Positions 9,008-18,278 are shown, numbered from the stretch's first letter. The stretch: DNA of 64,000 bases from Microvirga sp052114605 (GCF_052114605.1 NZ_JBFRFB010000001.1:372001-436000), one strand, 5' to 3'. Program-made: numbers and translations. Notes: generated from the letters alone by a model not told the origin.

Positions 9008-10384
9008 TTATTTTCCCTTGGCAGATTTAGCCTTGGCGCGAAATTCGGCGGCCCAGCCTTCCTTCGTGACTTGGCGCCCACGCCCGAGAGCCAGCGCGTC
9101 GTCCGGGATACTCTCCGTGACGACCGATCCCGACCCCACGAAAGCGCCCTTGCCGATGGTGATCGGCGCGACGAGCGAAGAGTTGGAGCCGATAAAGGCA
9201 CCCTCCCCGATCTGCGTGCGGTATTTACCGAAGCCGTCGTAATTGCAGGTGATCGTGCCCGCGCCGATATTGGTCTCGGCCCCGATGGTGGCATCGCCCA
9301 GATAGGTCAGGTGGTTGACCTTGGCGCCCGCGCCGAGTTCCGTGTTCTTGATCTCGACGAAGTTGCCGACTTTGGCCTTCGGCCCGATGGCAGCGCCCGG
9401 ACGCAGACGCGCGAAGGGTCCAATGGCAGCGCCCGATGCAACATGCGTTCCTTCGAGATGACTGAAGCTGTGAATCACCACACCGGCTTCGACCGTAACG
9501 CCCGGCCCGAACACCACGTTCGGTTCCACGATCACATCCCGACCGAGCTTCGTGTCATGGCTGAAGAACACTGTTTCGGGTGCAACGAGCGTCACGCCGG
9601 AAACCATCGCCGCTTCGCGAAGGCGTTCCTGAATCATTCGCTCGGCGGCAGCCAGCTGAGCGCGATCGTTGACGCCGTGAATTTCCTCCTCGGGCACAAC
9701 GGCGACGGACGTTTTCAATCCGAGATCGCGTGCGATCTCGACGATGTCGGTGAGATAGAACTCGCCCTTGGCATTCTTGTTGCCGACCTTGTCGAGAAGC
9801 GTGAGGGCCACGTCGCCACGGATAGCCATAAGCCCGCCGTTGCAGAGAGTGATCTTCCGCTCCTCCTCGCTGGCGTCCCGGTGCTCGCGGATCGCGAGAA
9901 CCTCAGCTCCGGAGGTTAGCAGGCGACCGTAACCCGTCGGGTCCTCGGCCTCGAAGGCCATCACGACCACGGCTGCGCCCTCGGCCAGCGGAGCCCTCAA
10001 GGTGGCGAAGGTCGAGGATTTTACGAGGGGGGTATCGGCATAGGCGATGAGGACATCGTCCGGCTTGGCGGCCAGCGATTCCCGCGCGCTCAAAACCGCA
10101 TGCGCCGTCCCAAGGCGCTCGCGCTGCACGAAAGTGCTGGCCTCGGGCAGGGCCTTGCGAACTTCCTTTTCCGACTCCTCGCGATCAGGACCGACGACCA
10201 CGGCGACCTGCGTCGCGCCGGCTTCCGTCACGACAGCGAGAACATGGCCGAGCAGCGAGCGGTTGGCAATCCGATGGAGCACTTTGGGCCTGTCCGACTT
10301 CATCCGGGTGCCTTCCCCAGCGGCCAGGACAATGGCAAGGCAGGATCTGGCTGGCGGTGTCGTGAAGGAGGCGCTTGATGTCAT
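9008..10384 (-). CDS. glmU: Bifunctional GlmU: N-acetylglucosamine-1-phosphate uridyltransferase / glucosamine-1-phosphate acetyltransferase
   Basis: Makes UDP-GlcNAc for peptidoglycan and lipopolysaccharide. The N-terminal pyrophosphorylase has LAAGEGTRMKS and the UTP/metal motifs (AYADTPL). The C-terminal half is a left-handed beta-helix of hexapeptide repeats with NHLTYLGDA and GxGTITCNYDGF. Length 458 aa. It precedes glmS on the same strand, so the pair probably forms one pathway unit. No phosphoglucosamine mutase gene (glmM) is present in the window. Confidence 0.97.
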   Translation of the reverse strand: MTSSASFTTPPARSCLAIVLAAGEGTRMKSDRPKVLHRIANRSLLGHVLAVVTEAGATQVAVVVGPDREESEKEVRKALPEASTFVQRERLGTAHAVLSARESLAAKPDDVLIAYADTPLVKSSTFATLRAPLAEGAAVVVMAFEAEDPTGYGRLLTSGAEVLAIREHRDASEEERKITLCNGGLMAIRGDVALTLLDKVGNKNAKGEFYLTDIVEIARDLGLKTSVAVVPEEEIHGVNDRAQLAAAERMIQERLREAAMVSGVTLVAPETVFFSHDTKLGRDVIVEPNVVFGPGVTVEAGVVIHSFSHLEGTHVASGAAIGPFARLRPGAAIGPKAKVGNFVEIKNTELGAGAKVNHLTYLGDATIGAETNIGAGTITCNYDGFGKYRTQIGEGAFIGSNSSLVAPITIGKGAFVGSGSVVTESIPDDALALGRGRQVTKEGWAAEFRAKAKSAKGK

Positions 10385-10460
10385 CAGGTTACAATCCGGT
10401 CGCGTTTCGTGTGTGGAGCTAGATCAGAAGTGACAATTCGGCAATCTTTTCATGAAGAAA

Positions 10461-10497
10461 GAGTATGAATCGAAACTGCCTCGTTTACTTCATACTC
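10461..10497 (+). promoter_or_regulatory. Long inverted repeat just upstream of opgG (leader hairpin or operator)
   Basis: GAGTATGAA (10461-10469) and TTCATACTC (10489-10497) are exact reverse complements, with an inner AAAC/GTTT pair between them. The second arm ends 17 bases before the opgG ATG. It could be a regulator-binding palindrome or, if transcribed, a hairpin in the leader. The opgG start lacks a clear Shine-Dalgarno site, which makes a structured leader worth noting. Confidence 0.5.
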
Positions 10498-10514
10498 GTG
10501 ATCCACGATAAAAC

Positions 10515-12140
10515 ATGAGTCTTCCCGATTTTCTGGCTGAAGAGCCACGTTCACACAAGAGTATCGCAGTGCCGGATTCGCAGGGGTCTTCGCGCCCTTC
10601 CCATCCCCGCCGGCGCGATATGCTGGCCTATATCGGCGTTTCGATTGCCGGGCTCGCATACGCACCTGCCGTCTGGGGCCAGACACCCCAAGCTTCCATT
10701 TTCGCCCGTATGGGAGACAATCAGCGCTTCGACGCCTCCGTCGTCGTCGACATCGCGCGCCAGCTCTCCAAGCGGCCCTTCGCAGCCCCCGCGAACGACC
10801 TGCCGGACGCTTTCGCGAACCTGACATACGACCAGTACGTCACCATCAAGTCCCTCCGCCAGCCGATCTGGCAAGGCGAAGGACGCGGAATCGCGGTCGA
10901 GCCGCTGCATCGCGGCTTCGTATTCAGCAACGCGGTCGATCTCTATCTGGTGGAAGACGGCAACGTGCGCCGGGTGGGCTATGACCCCGCCCAATTCAAT
11001 TTCGGTGGGGTCAGCGTACCCAACAATCTTACCGATATCGGGTTTTCGGGCTTCCGCCTGATCTCGCAAAAAGGTGACGCCCAGGCCTTCGATTTCGCGA
11101 TCATTCAGGGGGCGACCTTCTTCCGAGCGCTCGCCCGCGGTCAGAATTACGGCGCGATCAGCCGCGCCCTGACCCTCAAGCCAGCCGACGCGAAAGGCGA
11201 GGAATTCCCGATTTTCCGCGCGTTCTGGATCGAGCGTCCGGGCATCGGCAGCAACAGCATCACGGTTCACGGCGTCCTTGATTCTGAGTCCACGACCGGT
11301 GCCGTGCGCATGACGTTCCGCCCGGGCGACATGACCATCATCGACGTGGAGACGACGCTCTTCCCTCGCGCCAACCTCGATCACGTAGGGCTCGGCGCCA
11401 TCGCCTCCACCTATTTCTACGGCCCGAACGACCGCCGCACGGCGGACGACATCCGCCCCGCCGTATACGAATCGTCCGGTCTTCAGATGCTGAACGGCCA
11501 AGGCGAATGGCTCTGGCGACCGCTTCACAATCCCGAGACGCTGCAGATTTCGGCCTTTGTGGACAATACGCCCAAGGGCTTCGGCCTTCTCCAGCGCGAA
11601 CGCGCTTACGAGGCCTTCCAGGACGATGACCAGCGCTTCGAGCGCCGCCCGAGCCTGTGGATCGAGCCGCTGGGCGATTGGGGCCAGGGCAGCGTCCAGC
11701 TCCTCGAAATCCCGACGGATGCAGAGATCAACGACAACATTCTCACCTATTGGCGCCCGAAAAACCCCATGGCAGCCGGCTCCGAGGTGCCTTTCGCCTA
11801 CCGGCAGTATTGGGGGTGGAATTCCCCCGAGCGTCCACCGCTCGCCACAGTTTCCGGAACCCGCGTGGGCCGGGGCTCGGGTGGACGGCGCAGGAAGTTC
11901 GCCATCGACTTTTCGGGGGATATGCTGGGTGACAATTGGCCTAAGGACCTTAAATCCGTCCTGACCGTTGGACCGGGAACATTCCAGAACCTCAAACTTT
12001 TGCCATATCCGGAACGAAAGACGGTACGCGTCGCATTCGAGCTTGACCCGGGCAACGAAAACGCGGTTGAGATGCGTCTCATTCTTGAAGCTGGCGGAAA
12101 ACCTATTAGCGAGACATGGCTTTATCGTTGGACACCGTAG
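10515..12140 (+). CDS. opgG: Periplasmic glucan biosynthesis protein OpgG/OpgD family
   Basis: Periplasmic protein that works with OpgH in making the branched or modified backbone of osmoregulated periplasmic glucans. It is 541 aa. A long polar N-region (about 33 residues) precedes a twin-arginine signal (RRRDMLAYIG, cleavage after AVWGQ), as in the Tat-exported OpgD branch. The MdoG domain begins near FDASVVVDIARQL and includes YDQYVTI and FSGFRL. It overlaps opgH by 25 bp. Whether it acts as OpgG or OpgD cannot be told from the sequence. Confidence 0.93.
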   Translation: MSLPDFLAEEPRSHKSIAVPDSQGSSRPSHPRRRDMLAYIGVSIAGLAYAPAVWGQTPQASIFARMGDNQRFDASVVVDIARQLSKRPFAAPANDLPDAFANLTYDQYVTIKSLRQPIWQGEGRGIAVEPLHRGFVFSNAVDLYLVEDGNVRRVGYDPAQFNFGGVSVPNNLTDIGFSGFRLISQKGDAQAFDFAIIQGATFFRALARGQNYGAISRALTLKPADAKGEEFPIFRAFWIERPGIGSNSITVHGVLDSESTTGAVRMTFRPGDMTIIDVETTLFPRANLDHVGLGAIASTYFYGPNDRRTADDIRPAVYESSGLQMLNGQGEWLWRPLHNPETLQISAFVDNTPKGFGLLQRERAYEAFQDDDQRFERRPSLWIEPLGDWGQGSVQLLEIPTDAEINDNILTYWRPKNPMAAGSEVPFAYRQYWGWNSPERPPLATVSGTRVGRGSGGRRRKFAIDFSGDMLGDNWPKDLKSVLTVGPGTFQNLKLLPYPERKTVRVAFELDPGNENAVEMRLILEAGGKPISETWLYRWTP

Positions 12141-14311
12141 GCCCAGACTCGAAACAGAACGTGGCTCCCATCGGGCGGCCCGATGTAGTCATGCCTCCCG
12201 AGAAGCACCTGAACATGCCGACCCAGTCGCTTCGGCGCTGGTCGGCCTCGGAGGAGCGCAAGCCGGTTCGGGACCATTCCAAGCTGGGAATGTACCTCGC
12301 GAGGCTGTTCGTGTTCGGGGGCGGATTGTTGCTGACCGCCTATGGTACTTACGAAATGTACCAGGTCGTGTCGGTCAGCCGCACGACGGTTCTCCAGTGG
12401 GTCCTGGTGGCGCTTTTCACGGTCAATTTCTCCTGGATCGCTGTAGCGTTCACGAGCGCCCTGCTCGGCTTCTTCGCCCTGCTCCGCCCTTCCCGCCATA
12501 CGGGCCCGCTGCCGTCCTCTCTCAAAGAGCGGACGGCCATCGTCATGCCGGTCTACAATGAGCAGACCGACCGGACCTATGCGGCGCTGGAGGCGATCTA
12601 CGAATCGGTCGAGGCGACCGGGCTCGGACAGAATTTCGACTATTTCATCCTCTCGGACACGACGAATCCGGATGCCTGGGTAGCGGAAGAGCGTGCCTTC
12701 CTCGCGATGAGAGAGCGTTTGGGACCGAATGCGCGGTTCTATTACCGTCACAGGCCTAAGAATTATCACCGCAAGGCCGGCAATATCGCGGATTTCGTAT
12801 CGCGCTGGGGCGGTCATTACGAGCACATGCTGGTTCTCGATGCGGACAGCCTCATGACCGGCGAATGCATTGTGCGCCTGGCCGATGCCATGGAGGCGGA
12901 CCCGGATGCGGGCATCATTCAGTCGCTGCCTCTCATCATCAACCGCAACACCCTCTTCGCGCGCCTCCAGCAATATGCTGCCCGCGTCACCGGGCCGGTC
13001 ATCGCCATGGGCCTTTCCGTATGGATGGGCCGCGACGGCAATTACTGGGGTCACAACGCGATCATCCGCACGAAGGCTTTCGCCGACCATGCGGGCCTGC
13101 CGGACCTGAAGGGCAAGCCGCCCTTCGGCGGCCACATCCTGAGCCACGATTTCGTGGAAGCAGCGTTGCTGCGCCGCGCCGGATGGGCAGTCTACATGCT
13201 GCCGGATCTCAGCGGTTCCTATGAAGAAAGCCCGCCCTCGCTCATCGATCTCTCGGCGCGCGACCGGCGCTGGTGCCAGGGCAATCTTCAGCACATGCGC
13301 GTTGTCAACGCCAAGGGCTTCAAGCTGCCCACGCGGCAGCATTTCGCGACAGGCATCATGTCCTACCTCGCGTCGCCCTTCTGGCTGTTCCAGCTGATCG
13401 TCGGTATCGCGCTGGTGCTGCAAACGACCTATATCCGCCCGGAATACTTCTCCCGCGACTTCCGGCTCTACCCGATCTGGCCGCGGTTCGACCCCGAGCG
13501 CGCCTTGGCGCTGTTCGCCGTAACCATGGGCATCCTCCTCGCGCCGAAGTTTTTCGGCCTGATCCTGATGCTCATCAAGGGCCGCGACCGCCGGGCCTCC
13601 GGCGGCGGCATCCGACTCGTCATTTCATCTGTGATCGAGATCACCCTCTCGGCGCTCGTAGCGCCGATACTGATGCTGATCCAATCCGGCTCGGTCTTCC
13701 AGATCCTGCTTGGTCGGGACACGGGCTGGCAACCACAGCGGCGCGACGACGGGTCGATCCCCTTCAAAGACATCGTCCGACGTCACAGGGCGCATACGGT
13801 CCTCGGCGTTCTGGCGGGGCTCTCGGCCTTCATGATCGCGACCTCCCTGTTCTTATGGATGTCGCCCACGATTCTCGGCCTGCTGCTCGCGATTCCGCTC
13901 TCTTGGCTCAGTGGGCAGCTCGGCGCGGGCCTCGCCCTAAAACGGCTCGGCCTGCTCATGACACCCGAAGAAAAGCAGCCCCCAGCCATTGCCCTACGGG
14001 CGAACGAGCTGCAGGCCCGCAACGCTGGTTTCGGCTACGACGACGCAGACAGCCTGCGGGCGATTTATGCGGATGCTAATCTGCGCGAGCGCCATCTCGA
14101 GATGCTGCCCCCGGCAGCCGCCCGTAAGCGTGGAGTCATCGAGACGGAGCGCGCGCTAGCGGAGGCCAAACTCGTGGATGCCGAAACCATCGACGACGCC
14201 ATCGCCTGGCTGCACCCGAAGGAGCGCATGGTCGTTCTTCATGATCGGGCACTTCTCAACATGCTCGTCCATTTGAAGCCGAAACCCGTCGACGCGGAAG
14301 CGGCCGAATAG
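12116..14311 (+). CDS. opgH: Glucans biosynthesis glucosyltransferase OpgH
   Basis: Inner-membrane GT2-family transferase that polymerises glucose from UDP-glucose into the periplasmic-glucan backbone. The 731-aa protein has two N-terminal membrane helices, a cytosolic catalytic domain with VLDADSLM (DxD) and RDRRWCQGN (the Q/RxxRW motif), then several C-terminal helices. The ATG at 12116 lies inside the end of opgG; an internal ATG at 12191 is an alternative. The gene ends at a strong terminator. The acyl-transferase partners (opgC, opgE) are not here. Confidence 0.94.
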   Translation: MALSLDTVGPDSKQNVAPIGRPDVVMPPEKHLNMPTQSLRRWSASEERKPVRDHSKLGMYLARLFVFGGGLLLTAYGTYEMYQVVSVSRTTVLQWVLVALFTVNFSWIAVAFTSALLGFFALLRPSRHTGPLPSSLKERTAIVMPVYNEQTDRTYAALEAIYESVEATGLGQNFDYFILSDTTNPDAWVAEERAFLAMRERLGPNARFYYRHRPKNYHRKAGNIADFVSRWGGHYEHMLVLDADSLMTGECIVRLADAMEADPDAGIIQSLPLIINRNTLFARLQQYAARVTGPVIAMGLSVWMGRDGNYWGHNAIIRTKAFADHAGLPDLKGKPPFGGHILSHDFVEAALLRRAGWAVYMLPDLSGSYEESPPSLIDLSARDRRWCQGNLQHMRVVNAKGFKLPTRQHFATGIMSYLASPFWLFQLIVGIALVLQTTYIRPEYFSRDFRLYPIWPRFDPERALALFAVTMGILLAPKFFGLILMLIKGRDRRASGGGIRLVISSVIEITLSALVAPILMLIQSGSVFQILLGRDTGWQPQRRDDGSIPFKDIVRRHRAHTVLGVLAGLSAFMIATSLFLWMSPTILGLLLAIPLSWLSGQLGAGLALKRLGLLMTPEEKQPPAIALRANELQARNAGFGYDDADSLRAIYADANLRERHLEMLPPAAARKRGVIETERALAEAKLVDAETIDDAIAWLHPKERMVVLHDRALLNMLVHLKPKPVDAEAAE

Positions 14312-14317
14312 GAAATG

Positions 14318-15268
14318 TCATGCAACCGGGGCTGAGGCCCCGGTTTTTCGTTGGGCCGATGCAGAAGCCTTTTCCGCATCTCCGGCGATCTCGCTCAACA
14401 CCCAATCCCGGAAGGCCTGGATCTTCGCGGAGCGTTTGCGGGACTTCGGATAGACCAGCCAATATCCGCTATCGGTGGCCGCCAGAAGGTCGAAAGGCTG
14501 GACGAGGCGGCCCGCGGCGAGATCGGCTGGGAAAAAACTGGGATTGATGAGCGCAAAGCCCTGCCCCGCCATGGCCGCCATGCCTTCGAATTGCTGAACG
14601 CCGAGCGAATTATCCAAGCGGCGCGACAGGTCGACATCGTGGATGCCCGCAGCGGCGAACCAATCCCGCCACCACGGATCGTTCGGCGAGATGATAGGGA
14701 ATTTCAGAAGGTCCAGCGGCTCCCGCAGAGTGTGCCCCTTAATGAGTTCGGGGCTGCATACTGGCGTGAACTTGTTGGGAAACAGCAGATGAGCCTCAAG
14801 CCCTGGCCATTCTCCTGATCCGCTCCTGATTCCAATATCGAACTCACTTTGAACAAGTTCGAACACCTGCTGAGAGATGGAAACCTGCACGGCAATGTTC
14901 GGAAAGAGCTGCTGAAAGCGCCCGAGACGCGGAATGAGCCAATTCGATGCGAAGGTGGTCAATGTCGTCAGCGAAATGACGGATTGAACCGCCTCCTCGA
15001 TCCCGTCGAATGCCGCCCGCAAAGCCTCGAAAGCCCTGGTTACGGCAGGGGCCAGCTGCTGTCCCTTGGCAGTCAAAGAAACCTGGCGCGGCATGCGAAT
15101 GAACAGGGGCGCTCCAACCCTATCTTCGAGCATCTTAATTTGGTAGCTCACCGCCGCCTGAGTCATCCCCAGCTCCTCTGCGGCGCGGGTAAAGCTCTGA
15201 TGACGCGCGGCGGCTTCGAAGACCCGAATAGCGCTCATGGGCGGAAGCTTGGACGGTATTTTGGGCAT
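14318..15268 (-). CDS. LysR-family transcriptional regulator (GcvA-like)
   Basis: A 316-aa LysR protein. The N-terminal winged helix-turn-helix (about residues 10-70, with SFTRAAEELGMTQAAVSYQI) is followed by a type 2 periplasmic-binding effector domain. The opening PPMSAIRVFEAAARHQSFTRAA is the GcvA-type pattern. It is transcribed away from a small DUF1127-like gene. A perfect T-N11-A palindrome stands 10 bp before its start, which suggests autoregulation. Target genes are unknown; no glycine-cleavage genes adjoin it. Confidence 0.9.
   Translation of the reverse strand: MPKIPSKLPPMSAIRVFEAAARHQSFTRAAEELGMTQAAVSYQIKMLEDRVGAPLFIRMPRQVSLTAKGQQLAPAVTRAFEALRAAFDGIEEAVQSVISLTTLTTFASNWLIPRLGRFQQLFPNIAVQVSISQQVFELVQSEFDIGIRSGSGEWPGLEAHLLFPNKFTPVCSPELIKGHTLREPLDLLKFPIISPNDPWWRDWFAAAGIHDVDLSRRLDNSLGVQQFEGMAAMAGQGFALINPSFFPADLAAGRLVQPFDLLAATDSGYWLVYPKSRKRSAKIQAFRDWVLSEIAGDAEKASASAQRKTGASAPVA
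14324..14348 (+). terminator. Rho-independent terminator of opgGH
   Basis: A 9-bp stem (AACCGGGGC / GCCCCGGTT) with a four-base loop is followed by TTTTT at 14344-14348, 13 bp after the opgH stop. It lies inside the 3' end of the convergent LysR gene. Confidence 0.88.
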
Positions 15269-15277
15269 GGCTGATCC

Positions 15278-15292
15278 ATAAGGCTGCCTTAT
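15278..15292. promoter_or_regulatory. Candidate LysR operator (T-N11-A palindrome)
   Basis: ATAAGGCTGCCTTAT is a perfect 6-3-6 inverted repeat that fits the LysR T-N11-A box. It lies in the divergent gap, 10 bp upstream of the LysR start and 106 bp upstream of the small gene at 15398. Binding by this LysR is inferred from form and position. Confidence 0.6.
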
Positions 15293-15397
15293 GCCAGCCT
15301 GCTGGCTTTCACTTTGTCAAGGCCAGCCCAGAGGAGCACATTAATTCCAGAAGCGAGGCACTGAACTCCTCGCCTTTGAGAAAATCAGTAGGCTGTC

Positions 15398-15619
15398 ATG
15401 AGATACGATGAAACTCGCCGCCCCGGCGGCTTTGAGAGCGCTTGGCTGCGTCTGAAGCTCTGGCTCCATCCGGCGTTTCCTCACAGGGGCGCCAGCTCTC
15501 TCGGCACGGGCGATCTGTCCGAGCATCTGCGCCGCGATATCGGAATGCCCGACCCGCCACGATATGCCGATTGGCAATCACTCCGTAAGAACGGCTGGTC
15601 CAGCCCCTCAGGTGACTAG
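15398..15619 (+). CDS. Small DUF1127-like protein
   Basis: A 73-aa protein, divergent from the LysR gene. The segment LSEHLRRDIGMPD resembles the short DUF1127 core (typically LxDHLLRDIGL), here with a longer and atypical N-terminus. DUF1127 proteins in Rhizobiales include RNA-linked regulators of phosphate and C1 metabolism, but no role can be assigned here. There is no strong ribosome-binding site, and the end overlaps the convergent Na/Pi symporter gene by 12 bp. Gene status is moderately secure. Confidence 0.5.
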   Translation: MRYDETRRPGGFESAWLRLKLWLHPAFPHRGASSLGTGDLSEHLRRDIGMPDPPRYADWQSLRKNGWSSPSGD

Positions 15620-17251
15620 GCGGCTGGGCTTGAGTTCGCCGCTCTGCTCAAGGAGCGAATGGCCGGTCGAGGCGATATGCGCCTCGATGCGCTTGAGATC
15701 GCGCACGATGTCCAGCTGCAGCGCGCTGGTATCGCCCACCGTCTTGCCGGAACGGATCTGTTCCAGGTGCTTCTGGGTGACGGCGCGTTCGAGATCGCGG
15801 AAGCGCTCCTTCTCGGAGACGAGTCGGCGAGCCGAGCCGATGTCCTGGAACATGAGCACCGAGGCTGCGAGCTGAAGGTGCTCCAGCAGCTTCGCGTGCA
15901 TGCTGTCGATGTCCTCCAGACTGTCCTTTGGCAGGCGCAGATGATTCTTGATGCGCTTGGCGGCCAGCTCCATCAGGTTTTTGTCGATGATGTCGCCGAT
16001 ATGTTCGAGGTTGATGGCGAAGGTCAGGATATCCGACAGGCGCTTCGCCTCTGTCTCGCTCAGGGCCTCATGGTTGATGGAGCTGAGATAGCGACGGATG
16101 GCGCTGTAGAGGCGATCCACCACGTCGTCCGTGCGGCTGACCTCCGCAACGCGGCTGATATCGTCCTCGCGGAACAAGTCCTGCGAACTGCGGAGCATGA
16201 TCTCCACCGTATCCGCCATGCGCAAAACCTCGCGAGCCGCGTTGGAAAGGGCGACGGAGGGCGTATCGAGGGCGTCCTTATCGAGATATTGCGGCGTACC
16301 GGGATCGGAGGCACGCATCTTTTCGGGGAACAGTTTCAAGAGCAGCGTCGCGATCCAGGGCAGCGGCAGGATGAAGACCGCCGCGATCGCGATGTTGAAG
16401 ATCGTGTGGAAGTTCGCCGCCAGGCGCGCGGGGTTCGGATCAAAGATAGCCATGTATGTCAGCAAGGGATCGATGAGCGGCAGCGCAACCAAGCAGCCGA
16501 TCACGCGCATGGCGAGATTTCCGAAAGGCACGCGGAACTTGGCGGGGTCGCCCTCCATGCCTTCCAGCATCGGGTTGACCGCGCTTCCTAGATTCGCGCC
16601 GAGAACCATGACGAGAGCCGCATGCGGATCGATGACGCCGGCTGTGGCGAGCGACATGATGAACAGCATCGCCGCGACGCTGGAATGGGCCATCCACGCA
16701 AAGATGCCGGAGAGCAGGACCAGGATCAGCGGATCGGGCGCGATCACCGTGAGCACGTTCTTCAGCACTTCCGACGATTCGATGGGATGAATCGTCTGGC
16801 TCAGGAGATGAAGCGACAGCAGCATCAGGCCGAGGCCGATGGCCACACGTCCCAGATCCTTCACGCGGCTCGAGGAACCGCGCTTATATGCGATGTAGCC
16901 GGAGAAAATCAGAAACGGGAAAATCAGGGTGATGTCGAAGGACAGAACCTGGACGATGAGGGTCGTGCCCACATTGGCGCCCAGCATCACAGCCAGCGCC
17001 GGTACCATGTCCACCGCGCCGCCCGCCGTGAAGGACGCGACCATCAGAGCCGTCGCCGTGCTGCTTTGGAGCACCGTCGTCACCCCGACCCCAGCCAGGA
17101 ATGCGCGAAGGCGCGTGCGCAGGCCGACGCCGAGAATCCACCGCAGGTCGCTGCCAAACGCGCGCTGCACCCCGCTATTGACCATGTTGATGCCCCACAA
17201 AAGCAGGGCAATCTCACCCATCAGGTGAATCAGAACGGTAGTCGCGGACAT
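15608..17251 (-). CDS. Na/Pi symporter family protein with C-terminal PhoU domain
   Basis: Probable sodium-dependent phosphate transporter (PF02690 type), 547 aa. The N-terminal 310 residues hold the two inverted membrane repeats, with the family's glutamine/serine motifs VLQSSTATALM and HSSVAAML. After a linker, residues of about 340-530 form a cytosolic PhoU-like helical bundle (LEHIGDIIDKNL). The proline- and serine-flanked hydrophobic segments are well kept. No pho-regulon gene adjoins it and no Pho box was recognised upstream. Confidence 0.9.
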   Translation of the reverse strand: MSATTVLIHLMGEIALLLWGINMVNSGVQRAFGSDLRWILGVGLRTRLRAFLAGVGVTTVLQSSTATALMVASFTAGGAVDMVPALAVMLGANVGTTLIVQVLSFDITLIFPFLIFSGYIAYKRGSSSRVKDLGRVAIGLGLMLLSLHLLSQTIHPIESSEVLKNVLTVIAPDPLILVLLSGIFAWMAHSSVAAMLFIMSLATAGVIDPHAALVMVLGANLGSAVNPMLEGMEGDPAKFRVPFGNLAMRVIGCLVALPLIDPLLTYMAIFDPNPARLAANFHTIFNIAIAAVFILPLPWIATLLLKLFPEKMRASDPGTPQYLDKDALDTPSVALSNAAREVLRMADTVEIMLRSSQDLFREDDISRVAEVSRTDDVVDRLYSAIRRYLSSINHEALSETEAKRLSDILTFAINLEHIGDIIDKNLMELAAKRIKNHLRLPKDSLEDIDSMHAKLLEHLQLAASVLMFQDIGSARRLVSEKERFRDLERAVTQKHLEQIRSGKTVGDTSALQLDIVRDLKRIEAHIASTGHSLLEQSGELKPSRLVT

Positions 17252-17927
17252 CGATTCCTCTAGGAGACTCTAAGGGCGGCACAAGCGTCCTGATTAATCC
17301 TGTTGCAAAGGCACGGCAATCAGGTTGCCGGCTAATAATGCATCGAATCGGAAAAAATCCATCACGCTCAACGCCTTTTCGTGAATTTGAACCTCCCTCT
17401 CCCCTTTGTTCGGTGAGGCTTGACGGGTAGTGATCGCTTTTGCGTCTAGCGTTCAAAACCCGTAGGAGCCGTCAAAAGCGGCAGCTTGGCGATAAGAAAG
17501 CTGAGCAAAAGGAGTATAAGCGCCTGAGGCCGCAGGCGGAATTTCCTGCCAATTGCATAGGTTCCTGGACGTAATATCGCCTTACCATATCGTATTCGCG
17601 CCACTTCAACGCCATATGTATGGCAAAAGAGGGCTAAAAGGCAGGTTTTTTCCAATATTATACGATATGAGACACCGCGATACCGAATATAATCCATGTG
17701 GATATGCGGAAATTTTGCCGCATTCGACTTATCGCGATGCAACATAAGTTAATCGAAAAATCTTGAGCCCTTTTGACTACCCCATTCGCATGCCTTGAAT
17801 CACCGTAATGACCTCTGCTCTTTTCCAAAGGCAACAGATAGGCATGTAAGGGTCAATATGGCCAAGATCGGAGACGGTCCCAGTGCTGGTAGAAAATGCG
17901 TTACCTGTTAGTGGGCGAGGAAACGAG
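17252..17927. other. Gene-poor, AT-richer intergenic stretch
   Basis: About 675 bp without a convincing gene. It is visibly richer in A+T than its neighbours from about 17560 to 17770 (runs such as CAATATTATACG). A 99-codon minus-strand frame (17446-17745) ends in a hydrophobic segment (ALILLLLSFLIA) but has no ribosome-binding site and odd codon use; I do not call it. Promoters for the Na/Pi gene and the gene at 17928 must lie here, but I could not place them. Confidence 0.5.
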
Positions 17928-18278
17928 ATGGGTTTGGACGATCCATTTCCAATCGAGAAATGCTCTGGTCGTGTCAGAGGAGCAGTCCTCGCGGAATTTC
18001 AGGGGCGATGCCCGACGATACGGGAGGTCGCCAGCATCTCGGATGCGCAATGGCTCACCGTACCCAATATCGGGCCGACCACCCTCGAGGAGATACGCAG
18101 GTTCATCGCGGAAACGCCGGTCGAGGAACGCCTGCATAATCTCCCGACGATGGGCGATGGGGAGTTACTTTCCCGATTGCAGCGTGTTCAGCGGGAGCTG
18201 AACATCATCGCCGCCGCCATCAAGGCACGGGTCTCCGTCTCGCCATACAAGAAAGATCAAGAGAACGAACACCCATAG
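17928..18278 (+). CDS. Small protein with RNA-polymerase-alpha-CTD-like helix-hairpin-helix
   Basis: About 116 aa. Residues of about 30-65 (ISDAQWLTVPNIGPTTLEEI) match the helix-hairpin-helix pattern of the RpoA C-terminal domain, which binds DNA UP elements and activators. The rest is helical with a basic C-terminus. I chose ATG 17928 (MGLDDPF) because GAGG stands about seven bases upstream; a start 15 codons earlier has none. The function is unknown. A free alpha-CTD-like domain could bind DNA or protein partners. Confidence 0.65.
   Translation: MGLDDPFPIEKCSGRVRGAVLAEFQGRCPTIREVASISDAQWLTVPNIGPTTLEEIRRFIAETPVEERLHNLPTMGDGELLSRLQRVQRELNIIAAAIKARVSVSPYKKDQENEHP

Noticed and set aside
17446..17745. 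99-codon minus-strand frame with a hydrophobic end
   Set aside because: No ribosome-binding site, no family, Arg/Ile-rich composition in an AT-rich stretch.
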